From positions 1,612,001-1,676,000 of the forward strand of contig NZ_JAZHSD010000001.1 of assembly GCF_036924745.1 (NCBI RefSeq): 64,000 nt of DNA. Direction: 5' to 3'. Source of the DNA: Bradyrhizobium sp. AZCC 1693. GTDB taxonomy: Bacteria; Pseudomonadota; Alphaproteobacteria; Rhizobiales; Xanthobacteraceae. Both the position numbers and the translations under genes were made by a program. Position 1 is the stretch's first letter, and the number at the start of each line of letters is the position of its first letter. The notes under the pieces were generated by a model. It was not told the DNA's origin. It saw nothing but the letters and a program-made list of their open reading frames with translations, and searched no databases. Below are positions 45,525-55,343 of the stretch, piece by piece.

Positions 45525-46364
45525 TCACTTCCGCGGTGTGATCGGGAAATCATAGGCCTGCCCGCCCGCTCCCGGCAGCGAAAAGTGCCACCACTCCTTC
45601 GAATAGTTTACAAATCCTCGCCGCGCCATCACCAGAACCAGCTTCTCCCGCCAGCGGCGCTGGGCCGCGGTGATGGATTTCGCCGCCGTGTGTGACTTGA
45701 CGTCGGAACAATCATAGCCGGTGCCCATGTCGACGCTGCCGTCCGGCGCGCGAAGGCTCACGTTGGCGGTGCAGTCGCCATAATTCTTCGCAGGATCGAA
45801 CACGGCCGAGTTATCGGCTTTCAGATCGACCAAAGTGAGGTCGAGCGCGGCGCCGGTGGAATGGCCCGAATGGGTAGCGATGTACCCCAGCCGAAACAGG
45901 TCGGCCTTGCTGAAAGCCGGATTGTAGCGCTTTCCGGCCACCGTCTCCTTGCCATCGCGCGACCAGGTCACCATGTCGGCAACCGCGCGCGTCGGCCGGT
46001 AGCAATCGAACATCTTCAGCGACAGGTTCTGCAGCGCAAGTTCTTCCTGAACGCTCTTCAGCAGCACGCCTACCTCGCGCTTCACCACGCATTCGGCGGC
46101 TTGATACCCCTTGAGGGGACGGCCGACGAAATTGTTGGCGCCGGCGTAGCGCATGTCCTGAATGATGGTCGGATCGATATCGCGCAGATAGACGAAGCCG
46201 GCGGGCAGTTTTGGCGCCTGCGCGGCGGCGCTCGCCAGGCAACCCGCCGCGAATATCGCCGCGAGTGCCATCCGCCTTCCCGCAGCCCTGCCGACGATCG
46301 CCAATGCCCGCAACATCCGGACGGATTGAATGAAATGCCGCGCGTTCTTCAGGGCTTGATGCAT
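45525..46364 (-). CDS. D-alanyl-D-alanine dipeptidase, M15 family (VanX/DdpX type)
   Basis: About 279 residues from MHQALKNARHF, after a weak AGGGTGG site; a later Met (46316 or 46271) is possible. A signal sequence MALAAIFAAGCLASAAA predicts a periplasmic or lipid-anchored protein. The M15 zinc site is H and D in THSGHSTGAALDLTL plus the EWWHFSL motif, and the substrate Arg is in FDCYRPTRAV. It splits D-Ala-D-Ala, freeing D-Ala during wall recycling; in VanX this gives vancomycin resistance but no van genes are near. Confidence 0.88.
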   Translation of the reverse strand: MHQALKNARHFIQSVRMLRALAIVGRAAGRRMALAAIFAAGCLASAAAQAPKLPAGFVYLRDIDPTIIQDMRYAGANNFVGRPLKGYQAAECVVKREVGVLLKSVQEELALQNLSLKMFDCYRPTRAVADMVTWSRDGKETVAGKRYNPAFSKADLFRLGYIATHSGHSTGAALDLTLVDLKADNSAVFDPAKNYGDCTANVSLRAPDGSVDMGTGYDCSDVKSHTAAKSITAAQRRWREKLVLVMARRGFVNYSKEWWHFSLPGAGGQAYDFPITPRK

Positions 46365-46504
46365 CGCGGCCACCCTAGCGGAAACCAGCGGCACGAAACA
46401 CCGGCAGGCGCCGTTTACCCTGTCGCCGAAGCGCTAGTGGATAAGTCCGCACGCGGGATTTGACGCTTGCCCTGCGTGGCATCTCTGCCTATAGCAAGGC
46501 TTTA

Positions 46505-47458
46505 ATGACCCCTGCATCGAAATCGACCTTCGTCCTCGGGCACCGGCATCTGCTGGGAATCGAGGGGCTTTCCGCTGCCGATATTACCGGCCTGCTCGAC
46601 CTTTCCGAGGAATATGTCGAGCTCAATCGCCAGGTGGACAAAAAGCGCACTAGCTTGCGCGGTCGCACCCAGGTGAACCTGTTTTTCGAGGCCTCGACCC
46701 GAACCCAATCCTCGTTCGAGCTGGCGGGGAAACGGTTAGGGGCCGACGTCATGAACATGTCGGTATCCTCATCCTCGATCCGCAAGGGCGAGACGCTGAT
46801 GGACACGGCTGTCACGCTCAACGCCATGCACCCCGACATCCTGGTGGTGCGGCACCACGCCTCCGGCGCGGTGGAACTTCTGGCGCGCAAGGTTGACGGT
46901 TCCGTGATCAATGCCGGCGACGGCGCTCACGAACATCCGACCCAGGCGCTGCTCGACGCGCTGACCATCCGCCGCAACAAAGGCCGGCTGGAAGGGCTCG
47001 TGATCGCGATCTGCGGCGACGTGATGCATTCCCGCGTGGCGCGCTCCAATATCCTCCTGCTCAACACCATGGGCGCCCGCGTCCGCGTCGTCGCCCCCTC
47101 CACGCTGCTGCCGCGCGGCATCGAGCGGATGGGCGTCGAAGTCGCGCGCGACATGCGCGAAGGCCTCAATGGCGCCGATATCGTGATGATGCTGCGGTTG
47201 CAGCGCGAGCGCATGAACGGCTCGTTCGTGCCGTCGAGCCAGGAGTACTTCCACTATTTCGGTCTCGACCAGAAGAAGCTCGCTTACGCCAAGCCGGACG
47301 CGCTGGTGATGCATCCGGGGCCGATGAACCGCGGTGTCGAGATCGACTCGATCGTGGCGGATGGCGCCCAATCGCTGATCCGCGAACAGGTGGAAATGGG
47401 AGTGGCGGTGCGGATGGCGGTGCTCGAAGCACTCGCCCGCAACCTGCCGAATGCTTAA
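46505..47458 (+). CDS. pyrB: Aspartate carbamoyltransferase catalytic subunit
   Basis: 317 residues from [19 protein letters not shown]. Joins carbamoyl phosphate and aspartate in pyrimidine synthesis. Carbamoyl-phosphate motif FFEASTRTQ (S64-T65-R66-T67), HPTQALLD and the C-terminal MHPGPMNRG aspartate loop are intact. No pyrI gene is present. It is followed by a pyrC-like gene after one base, the arrangement of class A ATCases, in which PyrB assembles with a dihydroorotase-like partner. Confidence 0.95.
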   Translation: MTPASKSTFVLGHRHLLGIEGLSAADITGLLDLSEEYVELNRQVDKKRTSLRGRTQVNLFFEASTRTQSSFELAGKRLGADVMNMSVSSSSIRKGETLMDTAVTLNAMHPDILVVRHHASGAVELLARKVDGSVINAGDGAHEHPTQALLDALTIRRNKGRLEGLVIAICGDVMHSRVARSNILLLNTMGARVRVVAPSTLLPRGIERMGVEVARDMREGLNGADIVMMLRLQRERMNGSFVPSSQEYFHYFGLDQKKLAYAKPDALVMHPGPMNRGVEIDSIVADGAQSLIREQVEMGVAVRMAVLEALARNLPNA

Positions 47459-47459
47459 G

Positions 47460-48761
47460 ATGCTGACCGAACGACGCCCGATCCTGCTTGCCAATGCCCG
47501 CGTCGTCGATCCCTCAAGGGATTTCGACGGCCCCGGCGACGTCCTGATTGCCGACGGCACCATCCGCGACTCCAAGCGCGGCATCGGCGCGGCCGGCGTG
47601 CCAGAGGGCACCGACATCATCAATTGCGCGGGCAAGATCGTCGCCCCCGGGCTGATCGACATGCGCGCCTTTGTCGGCGAGCCCGGCGCCAGCCACCGCG
47701 AGACGTTTGCCTCCGCCAGCCAGGCGGCAGCCGCCGGCGGCATCACCACCATCATCTGCCAGCCGGATACTTCGCCCGTCATCGACAATTCGGCGACGGT
47801 GGACTTCGTGCTGCGCCGCGCCCGTGACACCGCGATCGTCAACATCCACCCGATGGCTGCGCTGACAAAGGGCCTGGGCGGCGAGGAGATGACCGAGATC
47901 GGGCTTCTGAAAGCCGCCGGCGCCGTCGCTTTCACCGATGGCGACCGAAGCGTCACCAACGCCCAGGTGATGCGCCGTGCCCTCACCTATGCCCGCGATT
48001 TCGACGCGCTGATCGTGCACCACACCGAAGACCCCGACCTGGTCGGCGAAGGCGTGATGAACGAGGGCGAATTCGCAGCGAGGCTCGGCCTGGCCGGCAT
48101 TCCCAACGCCGCCGAAGCTGTCATGCTGGAGCGCGACATGCGCCTCGTGGCGCTGACCGGCGGGCGCTATCACGCCGCCTCGCTGTCCTCGATCGAGTCG
48201 CTGGAAATCCTCAAGCGCGCGCGCGACGCCGGCCTCTATGTCAGCGCATCGGTGTCGATCAACCACGTCACGCTGAACGAAAACGATATCGGGCCCTACC
48301 GGACCTTCCTGAAACTGTCGCCGCCGTTGCGCACCGAGGAGGACCGCCTCGCGCTGGTTGCGGCCGTCGCCTCCGGCCTGGTCGACGTCGTGATGTCCGA
48401 TCACAACCCGCAGGACGTCGAGGTCAAGCGGCTGCCGTTCGCCGAAGCGGCGGCCGGCGCGGTCGGGCTGCAGACCATGCTGCCGGCGGCCCTGCGGCTG
48501 ATCCACAACGGTGAGATGGATTTCAAGACGCTGATCCGGGCGATGTCGACACGGCCTGCGGAACTGCTTGGCCTCCCCGGCGGCTCGCTGCGCGCGGGTT
48601 CCCCGGCCGACGTCATCGTGATCGATGCCGATACGCCCTGGGTGCTCGATCCCGCCGACCTGAAATCGCAGTGCAAGAACACGCCGTTCGATGAAGCCCG
48701 CTTCTCGGGGCGCGTCGTGCGTACTATCGTGGGCGGGCGGACGGTCTATGAACATGTCTGA
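47460..48761 (+). CDS. pyrC: Dihydroorotase-like protein, probably non-catalytic PyrC' partner of PyrB
   Basis: 433 residues from [14 protein letters not shown]; an ATG three codons earlier overlaps the pyrB stop. The fold is class I dihydroorotase, but the metal-binding DxHxH motif reads D67-M-R69-A-F71, so both His ligands are missing. Other sites are partly kept ([21 protein letters not shown]). In Pseudomonas a similar inactive PyrC' is needed to assemble ATCase, and the true enzyme is encoded elsewhere. I infer the same role here, though annotation pipelines may simply call it dihydroorotase. Confidence 0.85.
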   Translation: MLTERRPILLANARVVDPSRDFDGPGDVLIADGTIRDSKRGIGAAGVPEGTDIINCAGKIVAPGLIDMRAFVGEPGASHRETFASASQAAAAGGITTIICQPDTSPVIDNSATVDFVLRRARDTAIVNIHPMAALTKGLGGEEMTEIGLLKAAGAVAFTDGDRSVTNAQVMRRALTYARDFDALIVHHTEDPDLVGEGVMNEGEFAARLGLAGIPNAAEAVMLERDMRLVALTGGRYHAASLSSIESLEILKRARDAGLYVSASVSINHVTLNENDIGPYRTFLKLSPPLRTEEDRLALVAAVASGLVDVVMSDHNPQDVEVKRLPFAEAAAGAVGLQTMLPAALRLIHNGEMDFKTLIRAMSTRPAELLGLPGGSLRAGSPADVIVIDADTPWVLDPADLKSQCKNTPFDEARFSGRVVRTIVGGRTVYEHV

Positions 48762-48796
48762 TTCGTGCGAAACGGGCCGCGGTGGGAGCTACCGCC

Positions 48797-49387
48797 ATGT
48801 CTGACGCATTCCTCATCGTCGCCTTCCTGCTCGGCTATCTCTTCGGCTCGATCCCGTTCGGCCTGGTGCTGACCAAACTCGCCGGCACGCAGGATCTGCG
48901 CTCGATCGGAAGCGGCAATATCGGCGCCACCAACGTGCTGCGCACCGGCCGCAAGGGCCTCGCCGCGGCCACCCTGATCGGCGACATGCTCAAGGGTACG
49001 ATCGCGGTCATCATCGCCGGCTATTGCGGCGGCGCAAACGCGGCGATGCTGGCCGCGCTCGGCGCCTTCCTCGGCCACCTCTTCCCGGTCTGGCTCAAAT
49101 TCAACGGCGGCAAAGGCGTTGCCACCTATATCGGCGTGCTGATCGGCCTGTTCTGGCCGGCGGCCCTGATGTTCTGCCTGATCTGGTTGGCTACCGCCTT
49201 CACCACGCGATACTCCTCGCTCTCGGCGCTGGTGGCAGCCTTCGTCACGCCGCTGTTCCTGTGGTGGTTCGGCCACCCCGCGCTGGCGTCACTGTTCGTC
49301 GTGTTGACGTTGCTGCTGTTCTGGAAGCACAGCGAGAACATCAAGCGGCTGCAGGCCGGGACCGAAGGGCGGATCGGGGCGAAGTAG
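48797..49387 (+). CDS. plsY: Glycerol-3-phosphate acyltransferase PlsY
   Basis: 196 residues from [20 protein letters not shown], with GGGAG 8 bases upstream. Transfers an acyl group from acyl phosphate to glycerol 3-phosphate at the inner membrane. Family motifs [32 protein letters not shown] and [16 protein letters not shown] are all present. About five membrane helices. It follows pyrC with 35 bases between and may share its transcript. Confidence 0.96.
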   Translation: MSDAFLIVAFLLGYLFGSIPFGLVLTKLAGTQDLRSIGSGNIGATNVLRTGRKGLAAATLIGDMLKGTIAVIIAGYCGGANAAMLAALGAFLGHLFPVWLKFNGGKGVATYIGVLIGLFWPAALMFCLIWLATAFTTRYSSLSALVAAFVTPLFLWWFGHPALASLFVVLTLLLFWKHSENIKRLQAGTEGRIGAK

Positions 49388-49404
49388 GACGGGCGCCCCG
49401 GGCC

Positions 49405-50004
49405 CTACTCGGCCGGGCTCGGCGCGAGCTGCCGCTCTTCGCGGAGCGGCTCGATCGCCATCCGGTACCCGCAGAGCTTCGCCACCGGCGCCAGCACTGC
49501 GAAGATGAATTTCTGCAGGAAGATCGGCGGGCCCGCGAGATAGAGGTGGTCGCGATAGGTGTGCAGCACCAGCGCGATCATGAGAAAATTCGGATCACCC
49601 TTGCTGGAAAACCACTCGGTCCGATGCGCGGCAAGGGTTGCGAAATTCGCGAAGAAGCGAAGCTGCTGCTGCGCCGGCCTGAACTCGATCTCCAACTCGG
49701 CCGCACCGTCGCCGGCATTGGCAAAGAAGTGCGGCTTGCCGCGTGGCACGACCGCGGTTTCGCCGCTCTCGACAATCTGTTCCCTGCCCTCGACGACAAT
49801 TTTGATGCGGCCCGACTTCACCGCAAAATGCTCGTCCGCACCGGGATGGACATGAAGCAGCGCGTTCCCGCCGCCCGAACCGCCTTTTTCCAGGATGACC
49901 TCGAAACGGGCCACCGCCGGGTCATCGACCGGGCCTGAGAACACGAACGTCTCCTTGTTGAAGGCGTTGCGCAGCTTCGTTCCGCGCTTGATTTCGGTCA
50001 GCAT
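49405..50004 (-). CDS. Cupin-domain protein
   Basis: 199 residues from MLTEIKRGTKLRNAF. The cupin motifs are HVHPGADEHFAVKSGRIKI and VPRGKPHFFANAG; metal ligands would be the two His and Glu of the first motif and the His of the second. The C-terminal 70 residues are hydrophobic (PPIFLQKFIFAVLAPVAKL), an uncommon addition that may sit on the membrane. Function unknown. An AraC regulator gene lies just upstream on the same strand. Confidence 0.82.
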   Translation of the reverse strand: MLTEIKRGTKLRNAFNKETFVFSGPVDDPAVARFEVILEKGGSGGGNALLHVHPGADEHFAVKSGRIKIVVEGREQIVESGETAVVPRGKPHFFANAGDGAAELEIEFRPAQQQLRFFANFATLAAHRTEWFSSKGDPNFLMIALVLHTYRDHLYLAGPPIFLQKFIFAVLAPVAKLCGYRMAIEPLREERQLAPSPAE

Positions 50005-50061
50005 TATCCATCTCCTCATTTCATGCCGTCCACCGGCCCCGGAGATGCGCTGCCTAATGAG

Positions 50062-50898
50062 CTAGGTTACGAATGTATTGTAAAAACCCGACACCGCGAG
50101 TTGTGCGTTCCAGCCGCGGCGTTCGGCAGCCAGCGTGCCGCGAAAGAACGCTTGGGGCGGTGCACCGACCAGCGACCTGAAGTCGTTGGTCAGATGCGCC
50201 TGGTCGTTGTAGCCGGCCGCATAGGCGACGTCGGCCCAATCGTTGCCCTTCAGGCGCGTGGCGATGACCTTTTCCATCCGCGCGACACGGGCGAACTGCT
50301 TCGGGCTGATGCCGGTCAGCGTCTTGAAGCGGCGCTGCAGGCTGCGTTCGCCGACGTCGAGACGCGAGGCGAGGTCTTTCATCGAGACCGCTGGATCCTG
50401 CTTGAGCGCACGGATCGCGCGATGGACGACAGGATCGAACCGGTTGGCGGCGACCCGGTCGCGCAGGAACTGCCGCATTCGCGCCACGCGCGCTTCCGCA
50501 TGCTCAGCTTCCGCAAGCATTTCTTCCAGCAAGGATGCCTCGCGGTCTCCAAAAATGTCTGACAGTTCCACGCTGGCATCGGTCATATCGGCCAGATCGC
50601 AGCCGAGCACGCGGCAAGACTCTTCGGCCTTCAGCCGGACCAGCACGACGCCGAGCGGACCACTGGGACGCAGGGTCATCGCCCTGGTTTGCATCCCATT
50701 GGCGGTGCGCTTGTACCGAGGCCGATGCGCCGCCGTCATCGCCGCACGATAGTGCACGATCAGGACGGGCGACGTCGTCGGCAAGACCTTTATCGTGAGT
50801 GCGCGGGCCGAGCGCGCATCGTCGAAATCGGCGTCCCAGATCGCTTCGGCGAAATCGCCGAGCGCCTCGCCTGCCGGAAAGAAGTGAGATTGAGGCAT
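50062..50898 (-). CDS. AraC-family transcriptional regulator
   Basis: 278 residues. The C-terminal double helix-turn-helix includes VSMKDLASRLDVGERSLQRR and KQFARVARMEKVIA..., then WADVAYAAGYNDQAHLTNDF; the N-terminal part is the sensor. The arrangement with a cupin gene 57 bases downstream suggests it controls that gene, but no operator was identified. Confidence 0.9.
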   Translation of the reverse strand: MPQSHFFPAGEALGDFAEAIWDADFDDARSARALTIKVLPTTSPVLIVHYRAAMTAAHRPRYKRTANGMQTRAMTLRPSGPLGVVLVRLKAEESCRVLGCDLADMTDASVELSDIFGDREASLLEEMLAEAEHAEARVARMRQFLRDRVAANRFDPVVHRAIRALKQDPAVSMKDLASRLDVGERSLQRRFKTLTGISPKQFARVARMEKVIATRLKGNDWADVAYAAGYNDQAHLTNDFRSLVGAPPQAFFRGTLAAERRGWNAQLAVSGFYNTFVT

Positions 50899-51033
50899 GC
50901 CTGATTGTCGTTCCTGCCGAAAAAACCGTCCTTGTGAGCTCTGTTTGTCGGCGTTCCCTCAGTCAGGTTGCGTCGTTTTGCTCAAATAAATTTGGATTGA
51001 CTTCCCGAAATCGACGGACCACGCCCGGCGGTC

Positions 51034-52275
51034 TCATTGCCGCTTTAGCGCGTCCTCGACGAAGCGCGCCGCCGCCAGTGCCGCGGCATCAGCGCCATAT
51101 CGTGCAATGACCTGCACGCCGACCGGCAATCCGCCGTCCGCGATGAGCGTGGGAACATTGACGCAAGGTACGCCCATCAACGTCCATAGCCGGTTGTAAC
51201 GGGCGTCGCCGGTCGAACTCAAACCCTGTGGCGCAGCGCCGGGCGCCGACAAGGTCAGCAGCACATCGACCTCTTCGAACACTTTTGCCAGTGCGTGTCT
51301 GGCGCGGCTCGCTATGCCCATCGCCTCGTCATAGGCGGCCGGTGTCGTCCCCTTGCTCTCGTCGAGCCGTGCGCGCAGCAGCGGCGCCATCGCATCGTAA
51401 TTTTCGCGGTATTCCCAAGCCAGCGCCTGATGCGCCTCGAATTCCTGAATCACCGGATGGGCCTGCCACGCCTCCGCAATGATCTCAGGCAAATCAAGCG
51501 CCCGCACCGAAGCGCCGGCGCGTTCCGCCGCGCGCGCCGCAATCTGCAGTGCCTCCGCGCCTGACGCTTCCGGCGCACCCGCAAAATCCTGCGTCACGAT
51601 GCCGATGCGCGGCGTCGAAATGCTGGGCGGCAGCAGCAATTCGGGCCGGCCCGTCATTGCGGAAAGCCCGCGCGCCACGTCGTCCACGCCGGCCGCGAAC
51701 AGGCCGACCGTATCGAGTGTCCACGAATAACACTTCACGCCAACCGTCGGCAGCAGGCGGTACGACGGCTTGATCGCGGCGACGCCGCAAAACGACGCGG
51801 GGCGGATCACCGAACCGCCGGTCTGCGTTCCCAGTGCGAGCGGGATCATGCCGGCCGCCACCGCTGCCGCCGAACCGGACGATGATCCGCCGGGCGTATG
51901 ACCGTGGTTGTGCGGGTTGAGCGTCGGCGTCGGGTCGATGGAGGCGAATGCGGTGGTCGTGGTCTTGCCCACGATGGTCACGCCCGCCTGCTTCAGCATC
52001 ATCACCACAGCCGCATCGCCGCGCGGCCGATATCCCCGGTAGATCGGCGAGCCCATTTCGGTCGGGAAATCCGCCGTATCCATGATGTCCTTGATGCCGA
52101 CCGCAATGCCGCGCAGCGGCCCGGCGCTTTGCGCGCGGACGTTTTCGGCACGGCAGACGAAAGCGCCGATAGTCTTCTCCTGCGCGGCGATCGCTTCCAG
52201 CGACTGCGCGACGGCGTCGGCGGGTGAAAGTTCGCCGGCATCGATGCGGCGCTGGAGGGCAGCAAGTGAGATCAT
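51034..52275 (-). CDS. Amidase, amidase-signature family
   Basis: 413 residues. The catalytic triad is Lys62 (RGIAVGIKDIMD), cis-Ser131 (HTPGGSSSGSA) and nucleophile Ser155 (GTQTGGSVIRPA). Shorter than GatA and not in a gat operon, so it is a stand-alone amidase or ester hydrolase, not a tRNA amidotransferase subunit. The substrate is unknown. A small conserved gene starts upstream and ends 12 bases before it. Confidence 0.9.
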   Translation of the reverse strand: MISLAALQRRIDAGELSPADAVAQSLEAIAAQEKTIGAFVCRAENVRAQSAGPLRGIAVGIKDIMDTADFPTEMGSPIYRGYRPRGDAAVVMMLKQAGVTIVGKTTTTAFASIDPTPTLNPHNHGHTPGGSSSGSAAAVAAGMIPLALGTQTGGSVIRPASFCGVAAIKPSYRLLPTVGVKCYSWTLDTVGLFAAGVDDVARGLSAMTGRPELLLPPSISTPRIGIVTQDFAGAPEASGAEALQIAARAAERAGASVRALDLPEIIAEAWQAHPVIQEFEAHQALAWEYRENYDAMAPLLRARLDESKGTTPAAYDEAMGIASRARHALAKVFEEVDVLLTLSAPGAAPQGLSSTGDARYNRLWTLMGVPCVNVPTLIADGGLPVGVQVIARYGADAAALAAARFVEDALKRQ

Positions 52276-52287
52276 GGTATTGCCTAA

Positions 52288-52575
52288 CTAGGTGAGAGGC
52301 GCCTCGCTGAACGGAAGAGGCAATTGGTGCTCGACCAGGACTGTCTTGTAGTGGGTAAGCGAGGCCCACAATGCATTTCTCAGTTCATTGGCCGCGTCGA
52401 AACCCGGCGCGCCACGCCCGATCGATGCACACACTTCGTCGGCGCGCCGGCAGAGAACGTAGAGGCTGTCGCCCTGAATCAAGAAACCCGGAAAATGGCG
52501 GCCCGGATATCGCATGACCGCCGCGTTCGTCGTATCCGAGTATATTTCGACGGGTTCAACGTGCATTCCTGACAT
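52288..52575 (-). CDS. Conserved small protein (DUF6959-like)
   Basis: 95 residues from MSGMHVEPVEIYSDTTNA. The N-terminal half EIYSDTTNAAVMRYPGRHFP and GFLIQGDSLYVLC match a small family that I recall as DUF6959; not checked. The C-terminus contains an ELRNALWASLTHYKTVLVEH helix. Located directly upstream of the amidase gene and likely cotranscribed. A longer upstream frame would overlap dprA's leader; the internal start is chosen because conserved sequence begins there. Confidence 0.75.
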   Translation of the reverse strand: MSGMHVEPVEIYSDTTNAAVMRYPGRHFPGFLIQGDSLYVLCRRADEVCASIGRGAPGFDAANELRNALWASLTHYKTVLVEHQLPLPFSEAPLT

Positions 52576-52680
52576 CCTGACTGATCGGGACACATTCAAT
52601 GTGACCGGGTGCTCTGCCCCTTGCAAGACCATTGCCCACGCGCTCAGGTTGCTTCATGCTGCCGAAGCACGGAGCTGAAT

Positions 52681-53799
52681 TTGGACGCGATCAGCATACC
52701 CCACCTCTCCGAGACCGACCGGGTCGACCGGCTGCGGTTGATCCGCAGCGACAATGTCGGGCCGCGAACCTTTTATTCGCTCCTCAATCATTTCGGCAAT
52801 GCGCGCGCGGCGCTGGAGCGGCTGCCCGATCTGGCGCGGCGCGGCGGCGCTAATCGTTCGGGGCGCATCTGCAGCGAGGAGGAAGCGCGGGCTGAGATCG
52901 CCGCGGCGAAAAGGATCGGCGTCACGCTGGTCGCGCCCGGCGAAGCCGCCTATCCGCCGCGGCTGGCAACGCTTGAGGATGCGCCTCCCTTGCTCGGCGT
53001 GCGTGTACGCGCTGCGCCCGACGTCCTGATCCGGCCGATGATCGCGATCGTCGGCTCGCGCAACGCTTCCGGCGCCGGGCTGAAATTCGCCGGCCAACTG
53101 GCGCGCGATCTCGGCGACGCCGGCTTCGTCGTCATCTCAGGCCTGGCGCGCGGCATCGATCAGGCCGCGCATCGCGCGACAGCCGAAAGCGGCACGGTCG
53201 CGGTGCTGGCCGGCGGTCACGACCGGATCTATCCGCCGGAGCATGAGGACTTGCTCGCCGCCCTGCTCGATCAAGGCGGCGCGATTTCAGAAATGCCGCT
53301 CGGCCACGTGCCGCGCGCCCGCGATTTTCCCCGGCGCAATCGCCTGATCTCGGGCGCGTCGCTCGGCGTCGTCGTGATCGAAGCCGCGCACCGCTCTGGC
53401 TCGCTGATCACGGCGCGGATGGCCGCCGAACAGGGCCGCGAAGTCTTTGCGGTGCCCGGCTCGCCGCTCGACCCGCGCGCCGCCGGCACCAATGATCTGA
53501 TCAAGCAGGGTGCAACCCTGGTCACCGAAGCCAGTGACGTCATCAATGCGGTGGCGCCGATCATGGAGCGGCCGATCGTGCTCGAGGCGCGTGAAGGCGA
53601 TGACGCGCCGCTCGACTTCGACACCGATCCGGGCGAACGCGAACGCGTCGTCGCCCTGCTCGGGCCAAGCCCGGTCAGCCTCGACGATCTGATCCGGATG
53701 TCGGGGCTATCAGCCACCATCGTTCGCACGGTGCTGCTCGAACTCGAGCTCGCCGGCCGGCTGGAGCGCCATGGCGGCGGGCTGGTGTCGCTGCTCTAA
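52681..53799 (+). CDS. dprA: DNA processing protein DprA
   Basis: 372 residues, starting at a TTG preceded by GGAG at 6 bases; no ATG fits. DprA guards incoming single-stranded DNA and loads RecA in natural transformation. The Rossmann-like core has [42 protein letters not shown] and [13 protein letters not shown]; a C-terminal winged helix ([13 protein letters not shown]...) follows. Its stop overlaps the HxlR gene stop in a tail-to-tail arrangement. Confidence 0.93.
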   Translation: MDAISIPHLSETDRVDRLRLIRSDNVGPRTFYSLLNHFGNARAALERLPDLARRGGANRSGRICSEEEARAEIAAAKRIGVTLVAPGEAAYPPRLATLEDAPPLLGVRVRAAPDVLIRPMIAIVGSRNASGAGLKFAGQLARDLGDAGFVVISGLARGIDQAAHRATAESGTVAVLAGGHDRIYPPEHEDLLAALLDQGGAISEMPLGHVPRARDFPRRNRLISGASLGVVVIEAAHRSGSLITARMAAEQGREVFAVPGSPLDPRAAGTNDLIKQGATLVTEASDVINAVAPIMERPIVLEAREGDDAPLDFDTDPGERERVVALLGPSPVSLDDLIRMSGLSATIVRTVLLELELAGRLERHGGGLVSLL

Positions 53800-54197
53800 C
53801 CCTTCTCATTGCGCGCGTCGAAATTCGTCCGCGCGCCCTCGATCTCCGGCAGATGCGCGAACGCCCATTGGCCGAGCGCCTGCACCGGCTGCGCCAGCCC
53901 GCGGCCGAGATCGGTTAGCTCGTAGTCGACCCGCGGTGGGATGGTCGGAAAGATCGTGCGCGTGACCAGCCCGTCGCGCTCCAACCCGCGCAAGGTGAGC
54001 GTCAGCATCCGCTGCGAAATGCCGCCGATCTTGCGCTTGAGCTCGTTGAAGCGCATCGGCCCGTCGATCAGCATCATGATCACCAACACGCTCCACTTAT
54101 CGCCTACGCGGGCCAGCACGGAAGCTACCGCGCGGCAGCTGCCCTCGGCATGCGGGCCCGGAGGCATGGCAGGCACATTCTTGTGCTCGGGTCTCAT
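53796..54197 (-). CDS. HxlR-family transcriptional regulator
   Basis: 133 residues from [19 protein letters not shown]; start uncertain within 10 residues. HxlR winged helix: [38 protein letters not shown] and LTRTL-type recognition. The cysteine C21 just before the domain matches the redox-sensing Cys of YodB and HypR. It is divergent from an azoreductase gene, just as B. subtilis YodB controls azoR1, so regulation of azoR by thiol oxidation or quinones is likely by analogy. Confidence 0.9.
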   Translation of the reverse strand: MRPEHKNVPAMPPGPHAEGSCRAVASVLARVGDKWSVLVIMMLIDGPMRFNELKRKIGGISQRMLTLTLRGLERDGLVTRTIFPTIPPRVDYELTDLGRGLAQPVQALGQWAFAHLPEIEGARTNFDARNEKG

Positions 54198-54297
54198 GGA
54201 TGTGCTCGGGTGTAAAAAATGTGCGTTCTTGCGGGGGTTTGCCACGGTCACTCATATAGCGCCAGTTACAAATCTATACCAAAGGGTGACATCAACC

Positions 54298-54906
54298 ATG
54301 AAACTTCTGCACATCGACTCCAGCGTTCTCGGCCCCCATTCCGTCAGCCGCCAGGTTTCTGCCGCCATCGTCGAACGGCTGCGCAAGGCCAATCCGGGCC
54401 TGGACATCAGCTATCGCGACCTCACGCTCGTGCCGTTGGCGCATCTCACCGGTTCGCACCTCGCCGCCGGCCAGGGCGCTGCGCCGGAGATCGCCCTGCA
54501 GGCCGACATCGCCGCGGGTCAGAGCGCGCTGGAGGAGTTTCTTGCGTCAGACATCATCGTGCTCGGCGCACCCATGTACAATTTTACGATTCCAAGCCAG
54601 CTCAAGGCCTGGATCGACCGCATCCTGGTCGCGGGCAAGACGTTCAAGTACGGCGCGCAGGGCGTCGAAGGTCTGGCAGGCAACAAGCGCGTCATCGTCG
54701 CGATCTCGCGCGGCGGCTTTTATGGCCCGGGCACGCCGACCGCTGTCGGCGAGCATCTCGAAACCTATTTGCGCTGGGTGTTCGGCTTCATCGGCATCAA
54801 GAGCCCCGAATTCATTTCCGCCGACGGCATCCAGATCGGTCCCGAGTACCGTGAAAAAGCCGTGGCTGATGCATTGGAGGCGGCAAGCAATCTCAACGCG
54901 GCATGA
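54298..54906 (+). CDS. azoR: FMN-dependent NADH azoreductase
   Basis: 202 residues from [19 protein letters not shown] flavodoxin-fold dimer that reduces azo dyes and quinones by two electrons. Features: [12 protein letters not shown] phosphate loop, [19 protein letters not shown], and [12 protein letters not shown]. Divergent from an HxlR regulator, 100 bases apart. AAAGGGTG lies before the ATG. Confidence 0.93.
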   Translation: MKLLHIDSSVLGPHSVSRQVSAAIVERLRKANPGLDISYRDLTLVPLAHLTGSHLAAGQGAAPEIALQADIAAGQSALEEFLASDIIVLGAPMYNFTIPSQLKAWIDRILVAGKTFKYGAQGVEGLAGNKRVIVAISRGGFYGPGTPTAVGEHLETYLRWVFGFIGIKSPEFISADGIQIGPEYREKAVADALEAASNLNAA

Positions 54907-54919
54907 TCCATTGCTGCAC

Positions 54920-54945
54920 AGCCCGCCGTCGCCAGACGGCGGGCT
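54920..54945 (+). terminator. Hairpin after azoR
   Basis: An 11-bp perfect stem AGCCCGCCGTC / GACGGCGGGCT with a GCCA loop, 14 bases past the azoR stop. No T-run follows, so termination would be inefficient or Rho-assisted. Confidence 0.6.
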
Positions 54946-54968
54946 GGCGTCGCGGATCCAGTGCGGAG

Positions 54969-55127
54969 CTAAGCCCAGAAATTCTGCATGCTCATCAAAA
55001 CCACGATGAGCGAAACCAGAAGGCCTGCTCCCGAAAACAACGCGACCGACACAAGTTCGTGCGTATCGGAGTGATGCGAGGCGGACGAAACAGGGGTCGA
55101 CGGCGAGATATGAACGGCGTTGGGCAT
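54969..55127 (-). CDS. 52-residue single-span membrane protein
   Basis: ATG preceded by GGGAGG at 5 bases. The N-terminal half is polar and His/Ser-rich (MPNAVHISPSTPVSSASHHS), then one membrane helix SVALFSGAGLLVSLIVVLMS and a short aromatic end QNFWA. Convergent with azoR. It resembles no protein I can name; the strong ribosome site and a clean hydrophobic helix support it. Confidence 0.65.
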   Translation of the reverse strand: MPNAVHISPSTPVSSASHHSDTHELVSVALFSGAGLLVSLIVVLMSMQNFWA

Positions 55128-55200
55128 ATCGGCCTCCCTCTACAAACGCCAAGCCCTATTCTGCTCCTAAAAGGTGTCCTCGCACCTGCGACAAATATTC

Positions 55201-55335
55201 ACGCGACATGACCGACCGGCGCGACCGCCGGGCAGAAGCGCGAAGCGCGTCTTCGCGCCAGATGTCCCGGCCATCCACGTCTTTCTTGCACGATGGCGGA
55301 AAGACCGTGGAAGCCCGGCACCAGGCCGGGCATGA
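55201..55335. repeat. Intergenic palindromic repeat region
   Basis: Contains several short inverted stretches, such as GCGCGAAGCGCGTCTTCGCGC, and the AAGCCCGGCACCAGGCCGGGC hairpin near its right end. The composition is like the repeat at 9567-9652 and like short repeats common in bradyrhizobia. No gene is seen. Confidence 0.5.
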
Positions 55336-55343
55336 CCGAGCAC

